Notes under the pieces: model-generated
Database searches by the model: none
What the model was told of the DNA's origin: nothing
What the model saw: the letters and a program-made list of their open reading frames with translations, nothing else
In this document: in pieces, positions 1 to 7,667 of the stretch
How the letters are laid out: every line of letters begins with the position of its first letter
How positions within the stretch are numbered: the stretch's first letter is position 1
Made by a program: the position numbers and the translations under genes
IMG/VR virus record: IMGVR_UViG_3300042290_000428
Coordinates: 1-49,524 of that record
From: a virus
Strand: one strand, 5' to 3'
Length of the DNA stretch: 49,524 nt

Positions 1-189
1 CTGAGTTCCGCTTGTGGTGGAGGACTGCGTACCAGAAGTGGTGGAGGACTGAGTTCCAGAAGTGGTGGAAGACTGGGTTCCGCTTGTGGTGGAGGACTGC
101 GTACCAGAAGTGGTGGAAGACTGAGTTCCGCTTGTGGTGGAGGACTGCGTACCAGAAGTGGTGGAAGACTGAGTTCCGCTGTTGGTGCC
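1..189 (-). repeat. 24-bp coding tandem repeat (SSTTSGTQ units)
   Basis: About 7.5 units of 24 bp, all in frame with the partial structural gene. Two DNA versions mostly alternate: one reads ctgagttccgcttgtggtgg on the plus strand, the other ctgcgtaccagaagtggtgg. Both encode the same octapeptide with different synonymous codons (AGC/TCT for Ser, GGA/GGT for Gly, ACT/ACG for Thr). The array continues off the left edge. Confidence 0.9.
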
Positions 190-1179
190 GCTTCCCGTGG
201 TAACGCTCTGGCTAACTCGGGTAGAGGTGTACTCGACCACGGCATTAAATGATTGGGGACAAAGCAGGGTAGTTAGTGCCTCATCGCTTCCAGGAGGCCC
301 GAAACTAAAGCTCCTAGTGAACCTGGCCTTGAGTGGTCCGGTAGGTGCTTCCTTGTAGTGGGGGACAAAGGCCAACTGCTCCGAGCCGACTAGCTCTGCG
401 CTTTCGAGCACTGGTGGTAGGTCACCTGCGGCCCGGCGGCCATACCAAACCTGGGGAGCAGGCAACGCGGGGAGGATGCTGGTGAGCCGAGTGCTCTGCG
501 TCGTGTCAACAGGATCAATGTCAGAAGAGCGGATCTCTCCAGTCTCGGTACGAACCAAGCTCGGGCCGACTCCGGCGGGAACGCTTTGCTTCTCAACCAG
601 AATGGGAATCCCGTATCGGGCGTCCACCTGACCTCCGAAAATCGTGGGGCCGGGAAGCGTGATATAGACACGGGTAACCTTGACGTACTGGCTATCGAGA
701 GGCTTTTCGTTCGCGTCGGATTCGTCCTTATACCTCGTGACTTCCTCGGTGTTTAAGACGACGGCATTTCCGTTAGGGGCAGTCGGGAAAACCGGATCTA
801 CCGCGCCTTTTGCAAGGGGCTCGTACTCAGAGCGGGAGATCGTATAAGTGCGGACATAGGTAGGGAAGTTGGGGTCGCTACCCGCGTACTTAATCGCGTA
901 GTTATACTCATCCTGATCGGCGCGGTCGGCTGCATAGATCCGCCTGACCCACATGAAATTGGCCTCCTGATCCAGGGGTTGCTGGAACACGAGCTTCAGG
1001 CCGGGATAGTTGACCTGATCAGGGTGCAGATCACCATAGGCAAGCGCAACGTACCCAGGCACGCGGGTATCCACATCCTGCACGACCATGAGGTCGGAGA
1101 TGTTGGGCGTAGGGTAACTGACTACCGGGTTCTCCGGTGTCAGGACTCGGGGCGCTGGACGTCTGAGGTTAGGAGGCAT
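1..1179 (-). CDS. Repeat-rich phage structural protein, C-terminus cut by window edge
   Basis: An open frame runs from an ATG at 1179-1177 to the left edge with no stop (393 codons), so the true C-terminus lies outside. The N-terminal 300 residues are a soluble, Pro-rich sequence (starts MPPNLRRPAPRVL) that I do not recognise. From about base 185 to the edge the protein becomes a tandem 8-residue repeat, SSTTSGTQ, with at least seven copies, encoded by 24-bp DNA units. It lies last in the minus-strand virion/lysis transcript, just after a copy of the 13-bp intergenic motif (1192-1204). A tail, appendage or other virion protein is inferred from position and from the Ser/Thr-rich repeat. No catalytic motif is seen. 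Confidence 0.75.
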   Translation of the reverse strand, partial: MPPNLRRPAPRVLTPENPVVSYPTPNISDLMVVQDVDTRVPGYVALAYGDLHPDQVNYPGLKLVFQQPLDQEANFMWVRRIYAADRADQDEYNYAIKYAGSDPNFPTYVRTYTISRSEYEPLAKGAVDPVFPTAPNGNAVVLNTEEVTRYKDESDANEKPLDSQYVKVTRVYITLPGPTIFGGQVDARYGIPILVEKQSVPAGVGPSLVRTETGEIRSSDIDPVDTTQSTRLTSILPALPAPQVWYGRRAAGDLPPVLESAELVGSEQLAFVPHYKEAPTGPLKARFTRSFSFGPPGSDEALTTLLCPQSFNAVVEYTSTRVSQSVTTGSGTNSGTQSSTTSGTQSSTTSGTQSSTTSGTQSSTTSGTQSSTTSGTQSSTTSGTQSSTTSGTQ

Positions 1180-1191
1180 TGATCGGGTTGC

Positions 1192-1211
1192 GGTATATGA
1201 AACCTAGTCAG
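1192..1211 (-). promoter_or_regulatory. 13-bp intergenic motif, minus orientation
   Basis: Reads CTGACT-A-GGTTTCATATACC on the minus strand and ends 12 bases before the ATG of the structural gene at 1179. It overlaps the stop of the zinc-ribbon gene. One of about 15 dispersed copies; promoter or repressor site inferred. Confidence 0.55.
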
Positions 1212-1398
1212 AATCTATATCCTCGAAGCGATTGTCAACATTCTTGCGACGTTTAGGGCGTCGGTGCGTGAACTTCTCGGTGTGGGTGCCCCCGATAACC
1301 GCGTCTTCTGACGAGGCATCCAAGCACGTGTGGCAGAGACCGTTATAGACTTCGGGCTCATCGTCACAGAGTTTGCAAAGGTTGAATTGGTTGTACAT
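1204..1398 (-). CDS. Small zinc-ribbon-like protein (64 aa)
   Basis: A 64-residue protein with two CxxC pairs (CKLC at about residues 8-11 and CHTC at 22-25), consistent with a small zinc ribbon, followed by a basic stretch (HRRPKRRK) and an acidic tail. Its ATG overlaps the endolysin stop codon (TAATG), showing translational coupling at the end of the lysis cassette. Function unknown; nucleic-acid or protein binding is the usual role of such folds, but this is inference. Confidence 0.75.
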   Translation of the reverse strand: MYNQFNLCKLCDDEPEVYNGLCHTCLDASSEDAVIGGTHTEKFTHRRPKRRKNVDNRFEDIDSD

Positions 1399-1904
1399 TA
1401 TTTTGACGTGGTGGATTTTATCCTGACAAAGCGTTTTACGAGAGATTTGTTTCGGGTCCTGTAGTAAACCCCGTCTCCCTCGCGGCTGCCCTCCTCGTTG
1501 GTATTGCCCTCGACAGTCTGAAGGGTCTTCCCGTTGTCGGAGACAACAATCCCGACGTGTGAAAAAGTATACATTACGATGTCTCCGGGCTGTGCTTTGG
1601 CACTTGGCATCAGAACTTCCGTGGTATTGGGCCTATCTTTTGCCCAGTTTAGAAACCCATAGGCTAAAGCGGTTTTTGGCCTCCACGCCTCGGGTGTCCG
1701 TACCTTGAGACCCAGCCACTTGACTGCCTCGGAGTCCTTCAGCCATTCCTGGATACACCAGTCCACGAACGCCGCGCACCAGGCAAACCCCTTCTCTTCA
1801 AGATTGGTCGCCTCTTGGTACTTGCGGACGGACTCGCCGGAGTTGCGGCCCGACTCGCGGACTCCAACCTGGGACTCAGCAACCGTGGCGAGACGCGAGT
1901 TCAT
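1398..1904 (-). CDS. Endolysin, CHAP/NlpC-P60-like cysteine amidase/peptidase
   Basis: A 168-residue protein with the layout of a CHAP-type peptidoglycan hydrolase. The nucleophile motif FAWCAAFVDWC has Cys43, and GDIVMYTFSHVGIVV has the catalytic His116, followed by a polar residue in VEGNTN. There is no signal peptide, so it would need a holin to reach the cell wall. Its start overlaps the preceding holin-like gene by 4 bases (ATGA), and its position with spanin and holin genes confirms a lysis role. It would cleave amide or peptide bonds in peptidoglycan at the end of infection. The exact bond cut cannot be read from the sequence. Confidence 0.88.
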   Translation of the reverse strand: MNSRLATVAESQVGVRESGRNSGESVRKYQEATNLEEKGFAWCAAFVDWCIQEWLKDSEAVKWLGLKVRTPEAWRPKTALAYGFLNWAKDRPNTTEVLMPSAKAQPGDIVMYTFSHVGIVVSDNGKTLQTVEGNTNEEGSREGDGVYYRTRNKSLVKRFVRIKSTTSK

Positions 1905-2119
1905 TTGTTCTCAGCGAATCTCTGCACGAATTTCGTCGTAGCTACTGCGCCGATGGCGACCTCAAGCAAACGGCAGAGATCGGGGGGAACATCCTGTCCT
2001 GTGATGAACCAACGCACGACCACGGCAAGCAGAAGACCGAGGACTAGGAAAAAACCGATCCGCGTGGCCGATGCGCTACCATCGGGCGCATTGATGACGT
2101 TGCGGAGAAATTGCTTCAT
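1901..2119 (-). CDS. Holin-like membrane protein (72 aa)
   Basis: The start at 2119 is chosen because it overlaps the spanin stop (ATGA); a longer in-frame extension would run through the spanin gene. The 72-residue protein has a hydrophilic N-terminus, a strong transmembrane helix (about residues 20-40) and a second amphipathic or hydrophobic helix (about 50-62). Size, membrane topology and its place directly before the endolysin support a holin or pinholin/antiholin role. A second holin-like gene lies upstream at 2481-2660, so one of the two may be an antiholin. Confidence 0.7.
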   Translation of the reverse strand: MKQFLRNVINAPDGSASATRIGFFLVLGLLLAVVVRWFITGQDVPPDLCRLLEVAIGAVATTKFVQRFAENK

Positions 2120-2484
2120 AGCGCAAACTTGTAACCAAGCCGTAGTGCGAGCCAGCCAGCGACGGAGGCGAGTGTGAGAGCAGCTAACCCGCGCCAGAAC
2201 CAAAGTTTCCGCAAGGCTTTGGAATGCTTGTCGCGGTAAAATGCGGCATCCTCCTGCGCCTTCGCTAGAGCAATAGACTGCTCTCCGACCTGGGACTCGT
2301 AGGTATCGACGGCCACCGAAAGATCGGTGATCGCGGCGACTCCTGCGGGCGAGGCAACGTGCGGCTTGAGTCTTTCCAGGCTTGTCTTCACCGCCACCAC
2401 GGACGGGGCCGTGAATTTTACAGGCTCCTTGGATGCACAGCCAATAAGAAGTACTGACGCACAAACAATAAGAATCTTGTTCAT
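2116..2484 (-). CDS. Unimolecular spanin (u-spanin) candidate
   Basis: The 122-residue protein starts at 2484 (MNKILIVCASVLLIGC). It has a lipoprotein signal with lipobox LIGC (Cys16), a periplasmic alpha-helical stretch (about 30-95), and a C-terminal transmembrane segment (about 97-118). An outer-membrane lipid anchor plus an inner-membrane C-terminal helix in one chain is the layout of u-spanins such as T1 gp11, which fuse the two membranes at lysis. It lies between two holin-like genes and before the endolysin, with 4-base overlaps on both sides. It implies a host with an outer membrane. The alternative is a plain lipoprotein, less likely in this context. Confidence 0.78.
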   Translation of the reverse strand: MNKILIVCASVLLIGCASKEPVKFTAPSVVAVKTSLERLKPHVASPAGVAAITDLSVAVDTYESQVGEQSIALAKAQEDAAFYRDKHSKALRKLWFWRGLAALTLASVAGWLALRLGYKFAL

Positions 2485-2660
2485 TTGATTAGCTTCTTGA
2501 TTCCAGCAACGATGGCTAGGCAACCAGCCAGTAAGGAAACAAGCAGGGTGGTGTTTTGCAACCACACATGGGTTGAGTCGAAGAAAGATACCACAAGCGA
2601 AACAAGCGAGACGATTGCGCTAGTTGGGCCTACGTCTGAAGTTGTTCCGCCGTTGCTCAT
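2481..2660 (-). CDS. Small holin-like membrane protein (59 aa)
   Basis: A 59-residue gene: ATG at 2660, TGA at 2483-2481 overlapping the spanin ATG. It has two hydrophobic segments (about residues 13-28 and 36-54) separated by a short polar loop, and a basic C-terminus (KKLIK). Two helices and a charged tail fit a class II holin or an antiholin. It is the first gene of the overlapping lysis cassette, and its ATG overlaps the upstream stop (TAATG). Confidence 0.7.
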   Translation of the reverse strand: MSNGGTTSDVGPTSAIVSLVSLVVSFFDSTHVWLQNTTLLVSLLAGCLAIVAGIKKLIK

Positions 2661-2965
2661 TATTTCTTAGGCTGGAATAGAGCCTCAATTGACTTGGCAG
2701 GATCTTTGCCAAGGATCTCGTTCACACGAGCGTCTACGTCCGTGTCGTTGAACTGACCTGCCTTGTCGTAATCATCGCCCTTCCAAAGAGTAAGGTTGCG
2801 GTTAACTCCCTTGATGATTGCGGAAGCAAACTTGCGGCTATTGTCATAGGTAACGATAAAGTCGATTTCGTTGAGAACAACAGGAGCAAACTCCTTGGTA
2901 GATCCATCTGATTTCTTGATGGAAGGGACGTTGATCGTTATGGGAGATTTGAGTTTAATGGACAT
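2660..2965 (-). CDS. Conserved small phage protein, unknown function (101 aa)
   Basis: The start at 2965 (MSIKLKSPITINVPS) is preferred because a longer version would overlap the fibre gene upstream. The 101-residue protein has a beta-rich N-terminus with VTYDNSRKF, and a charged C-terminus ending QPKK. No known domain is recognised. It sits between the fibre and lysis genes and is translationally coupled to the holin-like gene (TAATG). A minor virion or fibre-assembly role is possible but not shown. Confidence 0.7.
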   Translation of the reverse strand: MSIKLKSPITINVPSIKKSDGSTKEFAPVVLNEIDFIVTYDNSRKFASAIIKGVNRNLTLWKGDDYDKAGQFNDTDVDARVNEILGKDPAKSIEALFQPKK

Positions 2966-2982
2966 GGTAATTGGGGTTGGGG

Positions 2983-4131
2983 TTAGAGTTGAATAAACGG
3001 GGGAAGGCCGACGAGTTGAGCCAAGTTGATTGGCTGGGGAGCGGATACGCCGCCACCCGTTGAAAGTTTCTGCCACCCGTACCCAAGGCTAGGGCGACCA
3101 CCGACTGTCCAACCGCCCGTATTAGCTAGTACCCAGAGGAATCCACCTTCGCTTACGACATCACCTTGAGCGTAGTAAGTGTAATTGCCCCACTCTTGGG
3201 GAGAATTGGGGATAGGAGTAATAGGAACGTCAATTACAACACCTCCATAAAAAGATACATTATACCCACCAATAATTTGCGTAGCGGCGGCAGTTAAATC
3301 AAACGTGGCATCTCCTGCGACTGATCCTCCGCTTTGGGCAAAGCTAAAATCGTTAAACGTGGCGTCTACGACTGAGCCTCCGTTGTAACTATAGTCATTG
3401 AAGGTAGCGTTCCCTGAGACTGTGCCTTGGTTGAAGGCATACCCGTTAAACGTGGCGTTGCCTGAGACTGTGCCGCTGTTGTAGCTAAGGTAGTCGCCAT
3501 AGCCATTAAACGTGGCGTTGCCTGAGACTGTGCCTAAGTTGTCGCCAGATTCGTTAAACGTGGCGTCTCCTGTTACTGTGCCGCCGTTGACGCTAGAGCC
3601 GTTAAACGTGGCGTCTCCTGTTACTGTGCCGAAGTTGTGGTAACCACTAAACGTCCATGTTGGGTTGGCGGTTGTAAATATCCAACTGGAAGGGTCATAA
3701 GTCCAATCAAGATTACTATATGTAAATGTGACTGGAGTTAAGGAAGTGAAATTGTAAGAACCAGCACTACCAAACCTAATATCTACAAATGAACTTGCCG
3801 TAAACGTGGCATCTCCCGTTACTGTTCCATCGTTCTGGCTAGAGTCGTTAAACGTAGCGTCTCCCGTTAATGTGCCCCCCAAATAGCTCGAGCCGTTAAA
3901 TGTGGCGTTTCCTACTACTCCAGTAAAGTTCACTGCAGCACTATCAACATAAATATGAGCAAGAGTTACTGACGTAGATGGGCCGAAAAACATAGGACCC
4001 GACAGATACACAGTATCCCCAGTAGTAGGGAGGGCTAACGCAGAAGTGGTAAACGAGGCATCAGACCACCAGTTGCCTAGCGTGTCCCATGCATAATCTA
4101 TTACTGTGTTGTTGTAGTAAAGATTAGCCAT
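2983..4131 (-). CDS. Beta-repeat fibre-like protein
   Basis: A 382-residue protein. The N-terminal region (about 1-45) has the pattern NWWSDASFTTSALALPTTGD, seen also in the other fibre of this window (NWSSNATWN...GDTV). The centre (about 70-290) is made of roughly 11-18 residue repeats of the type GTVTGDATFN/GTVSGNATFN, consistent with a beta-helix or beta-solenoid shaft. The last 70 residues are unique and Trp/Gly-rich (GWQKLSTGGG), like a fibre tip. A receptor-binding fibre or spike is inferred. Its start overlaps the stop of the 75-residue gene (TAATG). Confidence 0.75.
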   Translation of the reverse strand: MANLYYNNTVIDYAWDTLGNWWSDASFTTSALALPTTGDTVYLSGPMFFGPSTSVTLAHIYVDSAAVNFTGVVGNATFNGSSYLGGTLTGDATFNDSSQNDGTVTGDATFTASSFVDIRFGSAGSYNFTSLTPVTFTYSNLDWTYDPSSWIFTTANPTWTFSGYHNFGTVTGDATFNGSSVNGGTVTGDATFNESGDNLGTVSGNATFNGYGDYLSYNSGTVSGNATFNGYAFNQGTVSGNATFNDYSYNGGSVVDATFNDFSFAQSGGSVAGDATFDLTAAATQIIGGYNVSFYGGVVIDVPITPIPNSPQEWGNYTYYAQGDVVSEGGFLWVLANTGGWTVGGRPSLGYGWQKLSTGGGVSAPQPINLAQLVGLPPFIQL

Positions 4132-4358
4132 TAGTCAATCCCGATAGCGGTGACTTTGCCTTCGGCGTTTCGCTGGAAGTAGAGGGCCATGAGAGCATTG
4201 CCGCCTTTCTTAAAAGTCAAAAGGGTGCAGGTCTCCTGGTCGGGCGAGAACTCGATCCGGTCGCAGTCGGAGGGGATGTTGAAAATGTTGAGGGAATCAA
4301 TCTCGTTGGCGATTGTGCTAAGTAGCGCGTTTTCGCCTTGGGCGGGGCTGTATTTCAT
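4131..4358 (-). CDS. Hypothetical protein (75 aa)
   Basis: A 75-residue soluble protein (MKYSPAQGENALLSTIANEI) with an N-terminal helix and a beta-hairpin-like C-terminus (FSPDQETCTLLTFKKGG, ALYFQRN). Not recognised. It is coupled to the fibre gene downstream by TAATG, so a fibre chaperone or adaptor is possible but only inferred from position. Confidence 0.65.
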   Translation of the reverse strand: MKYSPAQGENALLSTIANEIDSLNIFNIPSDCDRIEFSPDQETCTLLTFKKGGNALMALYFQRNAEGKVTAIGID

Positions 4359-4436
4359 AATGAGGAAACCGGGGATTAAAGTGTGAACCGCAGATTTGAG
4401 AAACCCGAGGGATTGGACCTCGGGCTACTCGGTTGA

Positions 4437-4862
4437 TTACTTCTTGAAGGGGTTACCCTTTTTGGCCTTCTTTTCGATGGCGTCCAGGAATCCGGTGGGC
4501 TCTTCGCCCTCAGGTTCCTCTTCGTCAGCGGGCTCAGTCGGCTCAGCGGACTCGTCTTCCGGGGACTCCTCTTCAGGAATCTCGGCGGACTCTTCCGCTT
4601 CGGGCTCCTCGTCTCCGTACTCGTCATCGACGGGGGTGCCGTCGAGTTCGCAGAGAACGAATTTGCCGTTTTCAAACTTCACCGTGGCCATGGAGTCGAA
4701 TTCTTCGCCGTCCTTGATGCCATCGGGTACCTTGAATCCGGCTGGTTTTGAAAAAGTGATTTTACCACTCTTCATGCTTGAGGGTTCGTCCTCAACGAGA
4801 GGCTCGCTGTCGGACCCGCCCTTCTTACCAACTAGAAATGCTGCCATGGGGTTCATGTGCAT
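4437..4862 (-). CDS. Acidic-tailed head-region protein
   Basis: 141 residues. The N-terminal half is globular (FSKPAGFKVPDGIKDGEEF). The C-terminal half is an extremely acidic Glu/Asp/Pro/Ser stretch (about residues 78-122), closed by a basic segment (KKAKKGNPFKK). Possible ATG starts are at 4862, 4856 and 4847; the longest is given. It directly follows the major capsid gene in the transcript. Such a protein could be a capsid decoration or head-completion protein, but no domain is recognised. Confidence 0.65.
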   Translation of the reverse strand: MHMNPMAAFLVGKKGGSDSEPLVEDEPSSMKSGKITFSKPAGFKVPDGIKDGEEFDSMATVKFENGKFVLCELDGTPVDDEYGDEEPEAEESAEIPEEESPEDESAEPTEPADEEEPEGEEPTGFLDAIEKKAKKGNPFKK

Positions 4863-4931
4863 GGATTAGTTAATCCCCCCGTTGGGAGCCGGAGCCTCAC
4901 TGGGCTCCGACCCCCGCTGGGAGGGGATCAA

Positions 4932-6137
4932 CTAGGCGTTGACGACGGTGTCGAGGTTGAGGGGGGTCGAGGACCGCTTGTGGCGGATGACGTAGCCCCA
5001 CTCAGGACGGATCGGCTTGGAACCGCTGCTCATGATGGCGCGGAAGTATCCGATCGTGCCGTCCGGATTGGTGTCCGGAGTGATGATGTTCTTCCACTTG
5101 AAGTCGCCCATGTAGGAGACAGCGTCGAAGGTAACATTCGATCCGGCAGCCGTGAGGGGCTTAGGAACGAGGTTAACGAAGACGTCCTGGTGGAACACGA
5201 TCGTGTCCTCGAACTCTGCGGACTCGTAGAGCGGATCGATCTCCTGCTTGAGACCCTGGCTTGCGGCCACGGACTTGTAAGGCAGGCGACGAACCCACGC
5301 ACCGGCGACGAGGTCGTAGCGCGGACCCCAATCGTCAACCATGTGGAAGAAGCCAGCGTAGCTGCGCTGAATGCCGAGAGGCGCGAGCAGCTCGTTGACC
5401 GAATCACTGTAGCGATAGTCCTGACGGATGTCGGGGTTCGCAAGGATGAGGTTGCGGGAAGCCTCGCTGGAGAGGATCGCACCGAAGACGGGGCGGGCGT
5501 TCTCACGATCGAGGGGGTTGTTACCAGCGCCGTCGCGGATCAGCTTCATGTAGACGCGATCCAGGATACCCTGAGTCAGGGGGCTGGTGGGCTCGGTGGT
5601 CGAGAAGACCGATCCGTCACCGGAGTTGGCAACGAGCTGGCCGTTGGAGCCGAGAACCGCGTTCACCTTGTTCTGGGCGAGGCGGACGAACTCGTCACGG
5701 AAGCGATCCTGCCAAGCGTAGGAGGTGTTCTCCTGAAGAATGGCGAAGATGTTGCTGAGCTGCTCCTTGCGCTTGAGGGAGAAGCGCAGGTCATTGACGC
5801 TGAGCTTGGGGCTCTCAAGAGCGGTGTGAGTCAGATTGTAGCTACGCAGGGTCTGCGCGAACTCGATAACCTGAGCGGAGGGAACGGCGTTGTTGCCCTG
5901 ACCGACCACACCAGTTCCGGCGACGGGGTCCAGGGAAACCTGGCTCCAGGTGAGGCTGTTGGCGGGGAGGGAACGCTCGTAGGTGAGCACCTTGATGGAA
6001 TCACCCATCTCGTCGGGCCAAGTGTCTTTCTTGATCAACTTGAGCCAAGGGGAGGTGTTGAGGGTCTTGCGATAGATGTCAGGACCAATGCGATTCGCCT
6101 CGTTGATGAGAAGCTGTTCGATGTCGTAAGCGGGCAT
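4932..6137 (-). CDS. Major capsid protein
   Basis: 401 residues from the ATG at 6137 (MPAYDIEQLLINEANRIG). A GTG at 6167 would add 10 residues. The protein is soluble with no catalytic motif, has balanced composition and strong codon adaptation, and follows a scaffold-like gene. That order (portal, scaffold, capsid) is standard for tailed phages, so it should be the HK97-fold shell protein. It has its own transcription unit: a terminator lies directly upstream (6390-6444), then about 250 bases of leader. The family is assigned by context and size, not by a signature I can prove. Confidence 0.8.
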   Translation of the reverse strand: MPAYDIEQLLINEANRIGPDIYRKTLNTSPWLKLIKKDTWPDEMGDSIKVLTYERSLPANSLTWSQVSLDPVAGTGVVGQGNNAVPSAQVIEFAQTLRSYNLTHTALESPKLSVNDLRFSLKRKEQLSNIFAILQENTSYAWQDRFRDEFVRLAQNKVNAVLGSNGQLVANSGDGSVFSTTEPTSPLTQGILDRVYMKLIRDGAGNNPLDRENARPVFGAILSSEASRNLILANPDIRQDYRYSDSVNELLAPLGIQRSYAGFFHMVDDWGPRYDLVAGAWVRRLPYKSVAASQGLKQEIDPLYESAEFEDTIVFHQDVFVNLVPKPLTAAGSNVTFDAVSYMGDFKWKNIITPDTNPDGTIGYFRAIMSSGSKPIRPEWGYVIRHKRSSTPLNLDTVVNA

Positions 6138-6389
6138 ATAATTAAAAAGGTTGGGTTGCGGTTTCACATACCTGCCACCGGATGTTTCCAGTGCTTAAAC
6201 AGGCTTGCGATGTTTGGTTCCCCTACCCGAGCCAGAGTGGGTCAGCCGAATGGCCGATTTTTAGCTCTTAAAAATATGTGACTAACGAGCGTGATTAAAG
6301 GCTCACACCGCCTTGTTTCAAGTAGAGGTGACTTGGGGCACGAGTGAGGTGTCGCATACCACGCACCTACCTGTCAACATCTTTTTTAC
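6138..6389 (-). promoter_or_regulatory. Long leader/promoter region of the capsid gene
   Basis: About 250 non-coding bases between the terminator of the scaffold transcript and the capsid ATG. A TTGACA lies at 6377-6372 on the minus strand, just after the terminator, but I cannot find a convincing -10 element at standard spacing. A strong, separately regulated capsid promoter is inferred. No Shine-Dalgarno is seen; the leader ends TTTTTAATTATATG. Confidence 0.4.
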
Positions 6390-6444
6390 AAAAAAAAAGC
6401 CCCCTCGGTTTGAGCATTGCGTAAGCAAGAGGCTTGAGGGGGTC
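6390..6444 (-). terminator. Rho-independent terminator after scaffold gene
   Basis: On the minus strand CCCCCTC (6406-6400 region) pairs with GAGGGGG (6442-6436 region) across a loop that can form a smaller inner stem, followed by GC and a run of nine T. It ends the TerL-portal-scaffold transcript before the capsid gene. Confidence 0.8.
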
Positions 6445-6458
6445 TTTCAGAGGATGAA

Positions 6459-7658
6459 CTAACCTAGCTGCTGATCGAGAGCCTCCAGGAACCCGATGTC
6501 ATCGGGAACATTCTTGGCAGTCTCAGAGGAACCTCCCCCAGCTTTGGGCGAGCCGTTGCGGTAGCCGACAATCTTCTTATTGGCGGCTTCCAACTGGGAC
6601 TTGGCCTCCTTGAGTGCCTTGAGGATGTGGGGAAGCAGAGCCCCGGAGTGAGCCAGGTAAGCCTTCAGCTCGGGATCGGCGTCGGTGTAGTCACCCTTGG
6701 CAAGGCGCTGGACATCAGAGGCGACCTCCTCGTCGGAGAGCACGGACACAGACTTCTTGAGATCCTCGAAGACCTTGGCGGTGGCCTTCTCCATGGCTTG
6801 GGCGGACTCAGAGGTCTTGCGCTCGCTTTCCTGCTGGGCGCGAGCAAGCTCGGCCTGCCTCTGCTGCTCAATTTGACCCATCCTCTCGCGGCTGGAGGAC
6901 TGATAAATGTCCCGGCGGCGGATGATCTCGGCGTAATCGTCGGCAGAAGCATAAAACCTCAGGCGATCGCGCTCGTTCATGGAGGCGGCGAGATCGGCGA
7001 TGAGATCACTCTGCTTGTTAGGATCACCCTCCGCAAAGGCGGAAAGCATCTCCTTGGAATTCAGCTCGTACTTCTCGGCGAGGGAGTTGAGGTAGCCGAC
7101 CACGTTGACCATGGGCTCGACCACGTTGGATTTGTACTCCTGGGTGGCCTCGACCCGGGCAACGGAAAGCTCCTGCTCGTACTCGGCGTTGATCTGGCGC
7201 AGCTTCTCGATCTCGGCGGAATCGACTGGAGCGGACTTGGCCTTCTCCAACTCGGCCTTCAAGGTCTCGACCTCTTGGGCGAGCTTCTTGGCCTGGGCGG
7301 CTTCAGCGCGAAGCTCTCCCCACTTTACCTTGGCTTTCTCGGTCAGGTTGGATGGGGCCTCCTCGGCCTTGGGCTCTTCAGTCTCCCCCTCGAGCTTCTC
7401 CTCCTCACCCTCCTCGGGCTCCGGAGCCTCCTCGCTCTTGACGGGTTCCGGCTTGGCCTTAGCGGTCTTGGCCCCCTTGGTTTTCTTCTCCGTCTTCACC
7501 TCCTCAGAGGGGGCGTACGGATCTTCGCCACTTGTGGCTTTGTCGAGAAGGTCACCCATGCGGGTGCCCCAATCGGAGTCGTTTGAGGTTGAGGCTACGG
7601 GGGTGACTTCCAGATTGCTCTGGGAGGATGTTTCGATGGGTGTGGTATCGGGGTTCAT
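6459..7658 (-). CDS. Scaffold-like protein (acidic coiled coil)
   Basis: 399 residues. The N-terminal third is acidic and Pro/Glu/Lys-rich (about 45-105). A long heptad-rich coiled coil follows (about 105-175 and again 240-350, rich in Ala, Glu, Lys, Arg and Gln), and a short C-terminal tail ends LEALDQQLG. It has no enzymatic motif. Its composition, and its place between the portal side and the capsid gene, fit an internal head-assembly scaffold that guides the shell protein and is removed on maturation. The transcript terminates just after it. Confidence 0.78.
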   Translation of the reverse strand: MNPDTTPIETSSQSNLEVTPVASTSNDSDWGTRMGDLLDKATSGEDPYAPSEEVKTEKKTKGAKTAKAKPEPVKSEEAPEPEEGEEEKLEGETEEPKAEEAPSNLTEKAKVKWGELRAEAAQAKKLAQEVETLKAELEKAKSAPVDSAEIEKLRQINAEYEQELSVARVEATQEYKSNVVEPMVNVVGYLNSLAEKYELNSKEMLSAFAEGDPNKQSDLIADLAASMNERDRLRFYASADDYAEIIRRRDIYQSSSRERMGQIEQQRQAELARAQQESERKTSESAQAMEKATAKVFEDLKKSVSVLSDEEVASDVQRLAKGDYTDADPELKAYLAHSGALLPHILKALKEAKSQLEAANKKIVGYRNGSPKAGGGSSETAKNVPDDIGFLEALDQQLG

Positions 7659-7667
7659 GGGGTTGTG

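Noticed and set aside
1-189. CRISPR-like array of regularly spaced 24-bp units
   Set aside because: There are no spacers; the units are directly adjacent and code in frame for SSTTSGTQ in a long open frame.
6350-6377. Standard sigma-70 promoter for the capsid gene at TTGACA (6377-6372)
   Set aside because: The nearest TATGCG is at 13-base spacing and no better -10 box exists. Kept only as a weak control region.
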